64,000 nucleotides of DNA. Origin: Simmondsia chinensis (lineage: Eukaryota; Streptophyta; Magnoliopsida; Caryophyllales; Simmondsiaceae). Position numbers and translations under genes: made by a program. The notes beneath the pieces are model-generated. The model was given only the letters and a program-made list of their open reading frames with translations, was not told the origin of the DNA and did not search any database. Position 1 is the stretch's first letter; every line of letters begins with the position of its first letter. The stretch is from contig JAGTTD010000008.1 in NCBI GenBank assembly GCA_018398585.1, forward strand, positions 1,748,501 through 1,812,500, read 5' to 3'. Positions 31,831 to 41,601 of this stretch are shown piece after piece.

Positions 31831-32597
31831 CTAACAGAATAAGAGCTTGTTTCAAACTCGAGTCTAACAAAGCTTATTGAGCTTGAATTCGAAAAGCGGT
31901 ACTCATTTCGAGTCAATTCGATTACACATAATTTGTATCATAATACACATAAAAAAATTACCATCGTAATAACTATATATTCTGATAATATTTTTTTTTG
32001 GTCAGATTTATTTTGATACAAATACAATTTTTTAATTTACCATTTAAAAAAATAAAATCTAATATTAATTTAACATGTAAACTAATACTTAAGATAAATT
32101 TTTTTTTGCCAAAGTAATTTAAACTTATTAAATTGTCACTACATTAAGTCAAATATTATTCAATTTACGTATCAAAAGTCAAATATCAATCATGGTTAAT
32201 AAAGAAAAGATAAATAGATGGTTAATCAAAATATAGAAAAAAAAAAATTTGTATGATATTATTTTAATTTATAATTATATTTAAAAAAAATTAAACTAGG
32301 TTTTGAAAATAATTTTTTATTATTTTTATTTTTAGTTTTCAATTTTTTCTCATAAGTTAAGCATAAATTGAAAATAAAAAAAAATATAATTTATAGTTTC
32401 TTAAAAAAATCATAAATTATAAGTAGGAAACATTGTCAGGGCAATTTTATGGTTGGTATTTTTCATAAATCATATTATTATTTGAATTATAAAATTTATT
32501 AGCTACTAATAATATTTATTATCCTAATAATTATAATTTTCTGTTAATAATTGGAAAATAAAAGAAATTAGACAGCGGGGACATGTATTTAAGCATC

Positions 32598-32755
32598 AGG
32601 GCCGGTCCTGACTTTTTCAGGGGCTTAAGCAAAAATCTAAAAAAAAAAAAATTTAAATATAATAAATTATAATAATTTCGACCTTAAAATTTGGGGCCCC
32701 TAAAATTCGGGGGCCCCAAACGTTTGTTTTGGTTGCCTGGGGTTATGTCGCCCAA
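32598..32755. repeat. 'agggccggtcctga' repeat
   Basis: Starts agggccggtcctgac with ggggcttaagc and ends ggttatgtcgccc, with a ggggcccctaaaattcggggg inner palindrome. Similar to 13495-13690. Confidence 0.35.
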
Positions 32756-32959
32756 AATGTAAATGAAAAGAAGATATAAAATTTTCTCTAAAATAGAAAA
32801 AAAAAATTAATTGTATCAAATTTATATATTAAATTTGTATATTGTATAGTATGGTAAAATATTAAGGGAACTTGAGATATAAGGGTTATTTGAGTTATAT
32901 GTCCATATACACTGACTACTATTTTATTTTAGCTTTTATACTGTTAATTATGTCAGTTT

Positions 32960-33195
32960 TGTTCGTCTATTTTTTTTGATGAATTTTCTTATTTTATTTT
33001 GGTTTCTGTGTTTTGTGAGCCGTTTTTCTTATCATGTTTCGACTTTCCTTCGTGTTTTGAACTCTCTTGGTCTTATCGGGTGTGTGTCGTTAGAGTTGTT
33101 TATGTCCTTTTTGATATGTTTTTATTTGCTTTGTTTCCTTATGCACTCTTGTATATATTATTAATATTATACTAATTATTGAAAAAAAAAAAAAA
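32960..33195 (+). mobile_element. Possible L1-type LINE 3' end
   Basis: T/G-rich, weakly coding-looking sequence ends cactcttgtatatatt...ctaattattg followed by an A14 run, like other LINE 3' ends. No duplication or protein motif found. Confidence 0.3.
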
Positions 33196-33282
33196 GCAAT
33201 AGTAAAAGTTTTATGATTTTTTTGTATTTATCTTCAAATATAATAGAATATATCAAATCATAACTAAATGTTATAGTATTAA

Positions 33283-33730
33283 GGGTTTTTTTTTATTGGA
33301 AATTAATTAAATTTTACATGTAATTTTAAAAAACTACTTAATTTTTTTAATTTTTCAAATTCATATATAGACTTTTCAAAAATTTTCAATGTCACATCTT
33401 AATATTAACGCTATTAACATCCGTTAATTTTTACTTACGTAGCATTTAAAAAATATTTTCTAAATATAAAACTTGTTATAGAAATATATCCAAATTTTTA
33501 GTATATTTACAGTAGTTTTTGAAAATGTTTATTTCTAAATTTAAATTATTTTCTGTCTTTTTTTTAAGAAGTCGCGTAAGCAAAACTGAAGGATGTCGAC
33601 GGCGTTAACACTAAGGTGTGACACTAAAAATTTTTGAAAGGTTTAGATCGTTTCTTGAAAAATTAAAAAATATAGGCAGTTTTTTGAAATTGTACCTAAA
33701 ATTAGGTAATTTTTCGGGTAAAAACCTAAT
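33283..33730. repeat. MITE with aatttttcaaa arms (three copies in window)
   Basis: Inverted ends attaagggttttttttt and gggtaaaaacctaat. The interior has cacatcttaatattaacgc and its inverse aacactaaggtgtgac. Related copies are at about 62.02-62.39 and 63.54-63.96 kb. Confidence 0.5.
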
Positions 33731-33804
33731 ATTAAATTAGAGTCTTAATCAAATCTACTTAGCATTCAACCATGAATAAATAAAATGCTATAATTGGCGT
33801 GTGA

Positions 33805-34060
33805 ATGATTTATTTACCAGGCACTAATACACCGGATCCTATTAGAACTCCGAAGTTAAGCGTGCTTGGGAGAGAGTAGTACCAGGATGGGTGACCTCCC
33901 GAGTAGTCCTCGTGTTGCCAACCTTATAAGGTTGCGGGTCCTCGGAAATAGTTTTTCGGCAGGGTTACACCTTGAAGGGATAAGGCTGCATACATCCATC
34001 CCCCCAGACCCCGTTTAGCCGGAAGCCCTTGAGGCACTGGGTTTGTTGTTGTTGTTGTTG
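33805..34060 (+). mobile_element. 5S rRNA-headed SINE, subfamily A, near-consensus
   Basis: Begins atgatttatttaccaggcac; the 5S block is well kept (ccgaagttaagcgtgcttgg, taccaggatgggtgacctcc, gtcctcgtgttgccaac). The join cttataaggttgcgggtcc follows, then gataaggctgcatacatcc and gcactgggtttg(TTG)n. An older duplication (tataattggcgtgtga / tataatagatgtgtga, three mismatches) is at 33789 and 34061. Confidence 0.87.
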
Positions 34061-34097
34061 TATAATAGATGTGTGACAAGTTTGCGAGAGTTATCCA

Positions 34098-34655
34098 ACA
34101 ACAACAACAACAACAATAAACCCAGTGTTTCAAGGGCTCTCGTGTACGTAGGATTTGGAGGGAGTGGGATGTGCGCAGCCTTACCCCTTTAGGGTGCTAT
34201 CCTAAAAGTAGGCTATGTCTAAGAACCCCCAATCTGAGAAGCATATAGCATAGCATGGAAGCATACTGTTACGATTCATATTCGATCTAAAGCAATCAAC
34301 CAACTCAACCAATCAATCAACTCTAAAACAGTAGTATATTGTATATAACTAGGTAAAACCCGTACCATAGTATAGAATTTACATGTAAAGTACAGTGTAA
34401 AGAAGATAGTGAAAGAGAGATATAATAGATAAAAAGAGGAGGGACATATAGAGAGAAAGAGGGAAGAGAAATACTCATCACAATTCATTCATCCACACCT
34501 CTTCTCTACTTCTAACCCTTTATATATAGAGTTAGGAGAAGGGTATAATTGTAATTAAGTAATTAACCTATTTATTCATATCTAATTTATCCGTTACTTA
34601 ATCTCTATATTTTAAATTGTATAACATACGAGCAAAAACACAGCACAAGACAAGC
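34098..34655 (-). mobile_element. 5'-truncated RTE LINE, tail-to-tail with the neighbouring SINE
   Basis: The minus strand ends with the LINE tail (gggggttcttag, ggtaaggctgcgcacatcc, gtttattg(TTG)n). The duplication tgcgagagttatcca (34083-34097) versus tgtgagagttatcca (34656-34670) bounds about 560 bp. The 5' 400 bp is AT-rich UTR with no protein match. Only 37 bp separate its tail from the tail of the SINE at 33805-34060, which lies in opposite orientation. Confidence 0.65.
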
Positions 34656-34967
34656 ATTGTGAGAGTTATCCATTCCCATTTTAATTTTATATTCACACAA
34701 ATATATTCAACTTAGAAATAAAAAAAAAATGATGATGATACATCATAGTTTAAAAAATAATTGAGTCATATTTTGGGTGAGCAATTTGAGGACTCAAAAT
34801 AGTTTTAAAAAAATAATAATCATGGAGGAGAGGATTTACATTGACTTTTTTTATACCATAAAATATACAAATTATTGTTGCCTTTCTGCTTATGTTATGT
34901 TTGCAATATTAAAGTGTCTATTTGATCGTATTATTTTTTAGAAAATAATATTTTATTAAAATTTTTT

Positions 34968-36047
34968 GGGGTTATTTATATTTTAGTATTATTATATTTT
35001 TTAGAAATAATATAAATGATCTTATTATTTTTAAATTAATAAAAGAGTTATTTATATTTTAGTACCCTGACGTTTTTAAAAATAATAAAAAAGACCATGA
35101 TCTTTTTGAATGATTAAAAAGGCCTCTTAATTTTTGTTGTATGAATAAAAAAGCTCATCTCAAGCGTGATGACATCATTGATTATCGACAGAACTGACGT
35201 GATAGTTGCTTTTTATTAATGTTATAATAAAATGACCTAAAGTACGCTTCAACTCTCTTATTATTACTTTATAAGTACAAAATTTGAGATGTTATTGTAT
35301 ATAAAAGCTATCTATTTTAGCTTAATTTGTTTCAAAATATGATTATTAAAATATATTTTTGTCATTTTACTGCAGCATTAATAAAAACACAGCTATCACA
35401 TCAGCTCTATCGACTAAAAATGACATTTTCACATTACAGAGAAACATTTTTATTAATGCGGCAAAAACTTAGGTGCCTATTTAATAATACGGCAAAAATT
35501 TGGGGGCCTTGTTAATAATTCAAAAAAGTAAGGATCCTTTTTATTATTTCAAAAATGTCGGGGTACTAAAATATAAATAACCCTTAATAAAAAGGACCCT
35601 AAATTTTTATCGTATTTATAAAAAGATTCATAAGTTTTAGTCGTATTAATAAAAAGTCAACCCTCCGGCATGATAACTTCATTTTCTGTAGGGGAAATTG
35701 AAGTGGCCACTGCTTTTTTATTTATATTATAGTAAAATGACAAAAATATCCTTCAGTAACCATATTTTAAGATAAATTAAGTGAAAGTTGATAAGTTTCC
35801 ACATATTGCAACCTCTCGGATTTTATGTTATAAATGTAAGAATAAGAGTACTGAATAATATTTTTATCATTTCATTATAACATTAATAAAAAAAGAGTTG
35901 TCACGTCAGCTCTGTTGATGAATCATGTTGGATATGAGTCTTTTTATTAATATGACAAAAACTTAAGGTCATTTTTATTAATTCTAATAGGTCAGGGCAT
36001 TTTTTATTATTTTTAAAAATGTTAAGGTACTAAAATATAAATAACCC
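34968..36047. repeat. MULE-like MITE, copy interrupted by another member of its family
   Basis: Outer ends ggggttatttatattttagta and ggtactaaaatataaataaccc are inverted. The sequence is split at 35044/35584 by copy 3 of the same family. Confidence 0.65.
35045..35583. repeat. MULE-like MITE, copy 3, self-nested, 9-bp target duplication
   Basis: Ends gagttatttatattttagta and actaaaatataaataaccc. A perfect 9-bp duplication ttaataaaa (35036-35044 and 35584-35592) marks insertion into an older copy and supports a Mutator-like origin for the family. Confidence 0.8.
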
Positions 36048-36149
36048 ACATTTTTATTGTGTTTAGCTTATATATTCAAGCATTTTTAATAAAAATAAAA
36101 AAATTTAATTTCCTGCTTTGAGAGAGTAAAAAATGTAGTTTAGACATTT

Positions 36150-36640
36150 TTTTTTTTTTGGCTGAACTACTTGCGATCGAAATTGGTTATGGTAGCTCAT
36201 TTGTGTTCATCACAGGGGCTCAATAACTTATTGATCCGAGTTTGAATTGACTCGATAAACTTAAGGAGTCTGGTTCAAACAATGGGTGCTCGATTAGCTA
36301 ACATTTGCGAACTATTGGATAAAGACTCGATAAAAACTCATTAAAAGCTTATTAGTGGTTTGTTAATAATCGATATTAGCTCAAAAATAGTTCAATAAAA
36401 CTCAATTTTACTCGAACAACTTAGTTTAGCATAAAGCTTGACACAATAACAACCTCTACTCAATTATGAGCTCGAATCAACTCGATAAAGTGCTCACTTC
36501 AACCTAATCAGATAGGTTATTAAACATATTGAAATCTTATCGAACTATATTTGAACAAAGGTTCCAAAACTCGATAAGACTTTAGTTGAAACCCGAGCTC
36601 GAAAGGGTGCTTTCCTCGTTCACACCCTTAAGTACAAATC
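36150..36640. repeat. gctcgataa-type dispersed repeat
   Basis: Phrases gggctcaataacttattg, tcgataaaaactcattaaaag, taataatcgatattagctc and actcgataagacttt; the end reads agctcgaaagggtgc...cacaccctt. Family as at 31.13 and 62.87 kb. It may be a hAT-like fold-back, but no duplication was found. Confidence 0.4.
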
Positions 36641-36720
36641 ATAATTAAGAGGGCTAAAAAAAATTTAAAGCAAAGATGTCGTCATTGATAATTTGAAAAA
36701 AATAATTTTAGAAAAAATGA

Positions 36721-37040
36721 TTTTTTTTTTTATACCAAGACAACACCTGAAGGTAAGAACTACAATACCATAAAATCGGACATTACAATATTGTTCAGGG
36801 CAGGCGGAGGGAGTCGCCACCAATTGTGATTATAACATAACGATTCATGCATCTTAGCAATAAAATGGGCAACCCTATTACACACTCTAGGGGCCCAAAC
36901 AAAGAAAATATAATCAAACGAAGAAAAAAGGGAAATAATGTCTCGAACAATAGCCAATCCTTCAGCCAGAGGACGGGATTTCCCGATTAAGGATGAAATC
37001 AACTCCTGACAATCCGAAATGACTACGAGCAAGTGAGTAC
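36721..37040 (-). pseudogene. L1-type LINE 3' end with RNase H-like domain fragment
   Basis: The minus-strand frame (36760-37032) reads LVVISDCQELISSL...IVRDIISLF...FFVWAPRVCNRVAHFIAKMHE, the central and C-terminal part of the LINE RNase H-like (RVT_3) domain with its SDCQ--I and NRVAH--AK motifs. It stops, and about 40 bp later there is an A12 tail (plus-strand T-run at 36721). Truncated before the reverse transcriptase. Confidence 0.65.
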
Positions 37041-37127
37041 GAAGAAAATAATAATATTACATTATGATCAAATAGGTCCCAGGTATATTTAATCATATTT
37101 TTTAATAATTAAATTGCAATAGGTAAG

Positions 37128-37378
37128 GGTTCATTTACCAGGCACTAAGGCATCGGATTCCATTAGAACTCCGAAGTTAAACGTGCTTGAGCGAGAGTAG
37201 TACTAGGATGGGTGACCTCCTGGGAAGTCCTCGTATTGCCAACCCTATAAGGTTGGGGGTCTTCGAAAATAGCATCCCGACAAGGTAACACCCTGAAGGG
37301 GTAAGGCTGTGTACATCCACCCCCGGCCCCGTTTATGCGGGAGCCCTTGAGACACTGGATCTGTTGTTGTTGTTGTTA
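37128..37378 (+). mobile_element. 5S rRNA-headed SINE, subfamily A, near-complete
   Basis: Starts ggttcatttaccaggcacta; the 5S block is intact in its internal promoter region (ccgaagttaaacgtgcttga, actaggatgggtgacctcct). The join ccaaccctataaggttgggg, LINE block gtaaggctgtgtacatcc and tail ggatctg(TTG)n follow. The 18-bp duplication with one mismatch (taaattgcaataggtaag / taaattgcattaggtaag) is at 37110-37127 and 37379-37396. Confidence 0.92.
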
Positions 37379-37891
37379 TAAATTGCATTAGGTAAGTTAC
37401 ATGTATAGCTTCGTTTAGTATGCAGGAAGTAAATGCAGAAAGTAAACATTCATAAAAGGCATGAATTTTAACTCTTGTTTGATTTGCAGGAAGTAGGCAG
37501 AATATAAGAGGTGGAAATTATTAATAAAATCTATTTTAATATTTTTTAAAAATAAAAAATAGATACAAAATATATATATATATATTAAAAACAAGACACA
37601 AAAAATGCAAGCTTTGTGCCTTATCCGTGGACACCGGTGAACAGCCCCCAGCTAAATCCACTCTTAGTGACATCACTCCTTTTTTATAAACCGAGTGCGT
37701 GGGTAAAATACAATTAATTTGTACCAACACTAAACCGATACAATTAAAATAAAAAATTAAATTAAAATATTAGTGGAAGCATAAGAATATTTTATGTAAA
37801 TAACCCTAATTTAATTATATAATATATATATATATAATAAAATATACTTAATTATTAAAAAAATAGATTATAGATATTAAATATATCTCTA

Positions 37892-38117
37892 CTACAACAG
37901 TCTCAATGTCACAATGGCTCCTGCATAAGCAGGGTCTGGGGAGTGAATATATGCAGCCTTCCCCCTTTAGATTGCTACCCTGAAAGGAGGCTGTTTTCGG
38001 GGACCTCTAATCTGAGAAGCGTGTCATCATGGAAGCATGAGAGAAACATAGTATTAGAGCAATACATAGCACTAGCCAAGCGTTACGAAAAAAAACTCAA
38101 AGGAAGGTAACTGCAGG
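37892..38117 (-). mobile_element. 5'-truncated RTE LINE, perfect target duplication
   Basis: The minus strand ends gattagaggtccccg, gggggaaggctgcatatat, ccattgtgacattgagactg. Perfect 14-bp duplications taaatatatctcta at 37878-37891 and 38118-38131. Confidence 0.8.
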
Positions 38118-38301
38118 TAAATATATCTCTAGAATGCATAATTTATTCCTTTTAATTGTACAATTCCAAATTATTTTCATATAGTTGTTCAATTACAAAT
38201 TAATTCCTATATGGGTGTTCAATGTCTTTTTATACAATTGAAGAGTTAAATACCAAAAAAATTCTTTCGGGTATAATTTAATATATTATTAATATTTTTC
38301 A

Positions 38302-38320
38302 TATATATATATATATATAT
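38302..38320. repeat. (AT)n microsatellite
   Basis: Nine to ten AT units. A similar short run lies near 37570. Confidence 0.9.
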
Positions 38321-38358
38321 GTGGGGCATATGACTCATGTAAGAGTGTGAGATATGAG

Positions 38359-38738
38359 TCGGAGTGTAAATGAGTGGAGCCGGTTCATAAACCCTCGCAA
38401 ACCGATTCATCAGAAAGCTCGAAAGGTTTAGCTTGCTTTGAACTTGAGCTGAGTTGAGCCGGCTTGTTTAACTTAATAAGCGAGCTCGAGCTCGAGCTCG
38501 TAGGCTCGCGAGCCTAAAGAAGCCTAGGCGAGCCTTTTTAATATAATATATTAGACTTAAAATTGTCCAATCAAGCCATATTTGAGCCTAAATGAGTCAA
38601 GTCCCAGCCCAAGCAAGCCTAGGTTGAGCCTAAATATCAAGAATTTAATTCGAAACTTGTCAAACTTAGATCGAGCTGAGCCGGGCCTCGCCTTAAGCCT
38701 GGCAGGCTCAGGATCAGCTCAGCTCAAATACTCCCCTA
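38359..38738. mobile_element. hAT-type non-autonomous element (GAGCC family)
   Basis: Ends tcggagtgtaaatgagtgg and, inverted, taggggagtatttgagctg. Perfect 8-bp duplication gatatgag at 38351-38358 and 38739-38746. Arms of ctcgagctcg / gagccta motifs. Confidence 0.83.
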
Positions 38739-38746
38739 GATATGAG

Positions 38747-39862
38747 AGCCGATAGAAGATAAAAGTGACATTTAGATCTAAATCAAAGACTTAGATTTCA
38801 AAATTGATTTTACACTTTTTATTCGATTCAATGACTCTGATTTCTTTGGTTTAGATCTAAGGGTCCCTATTATCTCATCTTACCTCGAACCCTCTCACGT
38901 AAGTCATCCCTTGCGCGTGCGCGTGCATATATACATTGGCAAGCATTATAATATCTTTGACCAAAAAAAAGAGTATAATATCATACTCTTATGACCGGAA
39001 GGCATTTTCTTTTTATACGTATATAGAAGGGTGTGAGTCTCAATACAGTATACAAAAGATTGATACAGTTAATATTAGAAAGAGTGACTAAATTACCCTT
39101 TTTAAAGTTGTAAAAATTTGGAGGAAAAAGAAAAGGAATTCAAATGGAAAACAGAATAGCAAGAACGAGAGAATTCAACTTTAACATTCATCCAGTCCTC
39201 TACTTGTACAGTCCTAATATTGCTCTTCTGTAATAAAATTTGGAACGAGGACCGTTTAGGAAAAAAAAATTACCTAAATCGCTATTAAAGTAAAACTACA
39301 GAATAAAAGTTTAATAGACGTAATGTATTAGGAAAATAATAAATTACAAAGAAATAATTAAAGCAAGGTTGCGACCGAGATCAGTAAGTTAAACCCCAAG
39401 AAATAACAAAAAATTGAAGAATTAAAAAAAAAAAAGCAAAATCAAATACATAAACGAGAAAGAAAAAAATCTGAGCCAAACTGTAAAAAGATTGCACACG
39501 AGATAATTCTTGTTTGACTAGGAGATTGACCGGGTGATGGTAGTCAAGGATGCTATGACAACGAGAGGAAAAGGTGATTATTTTGCTGGTAATGGAACTC
39601 TATTTTTACAGACACTCGAAGAGACATTTGATCCAAGATATAACTGTTAAGAAAATTATCAGTGACATCAATATCTACGTGGCAACATTTAAATGATCCC
39701 ATTTATATAATATGATCATTAATCCCTATGCTTACTCACTATTAATCATATTTAACATATAACTAATTATTCTAACTATGATGCCCTCATCATTTTGCCG
39801 TCTATTGATTAAAATATCAAACTTTGGATGTTAAATTGATCATACAATATTTTTTTAGGCCA
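38747..39862. other. Intergenic stretch, no gene seen
   Basis: Mixed AT-rich sequence without a convincing frame, RNA or repeat boundary. Confidence 0.45.
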
Positions 39863-40335
39863 TGTTAAATTTTACCGTATCTTTAGGTCTGATCCACGGA
39901 GTTGGTATACAAGAGATTTGTATATAAGTCCAAATGGGGTTTCATAGATGGAGTAATCTACTAGGCTTATAAGCTCTCTTCTCTCTCACAACTCCAATGT
40001 GGGATTTTTATACAAGACTCAAATGTGGAGTACTCAACACTCCTTCTCACATGTGAGTCAACTTTAAACGCACCTCTTTTATGAGGACACGGTACGTCAA
40101 ACAAGAGATATGGATAATCAACCGGCTCTAATACCATGTTAAATTTCACTGGGCCTTTAGGCCCGACCCACGGAGTTGGTATATATGAGATCCATATATA
40201 TGCCCAAATGGGGTTCCATCCTAAAATCAATTGGCAATAGGTGGAATAATCCACTAGGCTTATAAGGTGATCTTTTCTCTCTTAAAACTCCAATGTGGAA
40301 ATTTTATACAAGACTCACATGTGAAGTACTAAATA
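39863..40335 (-). mobile_element. TRIM: two LTRs around a 97-bp interior
   Basis: Direct repeats 39863-40039 (177 bp) and 40137-40335 (199 bp) share tgttaaatt, gacccacggagttggtat, ccaaatggggttccat, cactaggcttataag and caactccaatgtgg. On the minus strand the right copy is the 5' LTR, ends ...tttaaca, and is followed at once by tggtattagagccgg, a one-mismatch tRNA-Met primer site. The interior is 97 bp and non-coding. The LTRs have diverged (the right one holds an extra 20 bp block), and I see no 5-bp duplication, so it is old. Confidence 0.7.
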
Positions 40336-41460
40336 TTGGAGATTACTGTATAATCCATAGTTCCTAGAAACATGTCGATTGATTTTTTTGGTGTACCTAT
40401 AAAAGATGTCAACGTCAATCAAATTGGACATTGGGATGTTGCAGTATGGAGATGGACGTGATAAGCATGTCCTAACTCATGATTATAAGGCAATTTCCTT
40501 GGTGTTTTTTGGTGTGGGAATAGGAGTATGACCAGTGTCGCAAGTGGGCTGCTTATCTCGTCTAGCGCTGTCCAATTTTGATGGGGGTGGTTCTTGAATC
40601 TTGGAATACTTATATTTTACTTTTTTTTTGTCTATTTTTTGCGCTACATGTTCTGTATGTTAGCTCTGGCCTTGCTTTCGTGAGTGCATATGATATGGCG
40701 AGTTTTCTTGCTAGTTATCAAGAAAAATATAGGATTTTTTTTTTTCAACATTCGGTAAGAAAGTTATATGAACTGCACAAAAAAATAATCTTTCCCAAAT
40801 CTCCTTAACCCCTCTCAAAGTAAAGACAGGGTTCAATTCCAGGTGATCTTAGGTACCAGTACCAACTTAACATAATTTGTAAATATTGTTGTAATCACGT
40901 ACTAACATCGACATTTTACTGAAATTTAGTCCGATTTTCATAAATATTTACCAAGTTTTTCCGAAGGGTACCTAAGTGATAAAATTTTAAAACTTTTTGG
41001 TGCCTCATTATATATATTAAAATGTAAGGATATCCAAGCGATAAATGTTCAAACTTCACCTATGTGATATAAATTAACTTTTTTATCTTTTTTTTTTTAA
41101 TGTATTTTAATAAGGTGTTTTAGTCTCCTAGCAAATTGTGTTAAAGAAACATATTAAATATTAATAGCTAAACTTAAGGTATTAAATATTACTAAAATGT
41201 AGACTAAAAGATTTATTTTAAAATTGAAGGACCCACGCTGCTTGTTTAATCTATGAAAAATTAGGAATATTTTTGTCTGAAATATTTTTAATATTTTTTG
41301 TTTGTTTTTTTTTTAAAAGAAATATTACTTTTTTATTTTTACTTAAAAAATAAAAATTTAATTTTTTCTTTTCCGACCATAACCTTAAAATTTAAAATAT
41401 TACTTTAAAAAAATATTTTTTTCAAAAAAAAAAAAAAGGACTTGACCAACCAGACAAATA
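40336..41460. other. Intergenic stretch with LINE-like and AT-rich repeats
   Basis: 40570-40770 resembles an L1 3' end (tctggccttgctttcg, ctagttatcaagaaaaa) but lacks a tail. 40950-41080 contains the gtacctaagtgataaa repeat also found at 47.4 and 52.6-53.1 kb. No gene. Confidence 0.4.
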
Positions 41461-41510
41461 ATAATAATATGACAAAACTCGAAACTTGTACATATGGACC
41501 TTAGTTGGCC

Positions 41511-41520
41511 TATATAAATA
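41511..41520 (+). promoter_or_regulatory. TATA box of the PADRE/DUF4228 gene
   Basis: tatataaata in a ggccta context, 82-91 bp upstream of the ATG, giving a plausible leader of about 60 bp. Confidence 0.6.
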
Positions 41521-41601
41521 AATGGCCCCCTAAGAGTGTGAAAGTTGCACAACCCGATTACTTTTACCACCACCAGCACTCTCCTTTTTTTTTTTCCTTT
41601 G

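Noticed and set aside
33805..34060. A functional 5S rRNA gene or 5S array
   Set aside because: The 5S-like blocks are dispersed, in both orientations, mutated, fused to a LINE-type tail and flanked by target duplications. No tandem spacing and no T-run terminator follow the 5S part.
37128..37378. Cassandra TRIM elements, which also carry 5S-like sequence
   Set aside because: Cassandra has the 5S block inside paired LTRs with a primer site and 5-bp duplications. Here the 5S block is at the element's 5' edge, no LTR pair exists, the duplications are 12-19 bp and the tail is (TTG)n.
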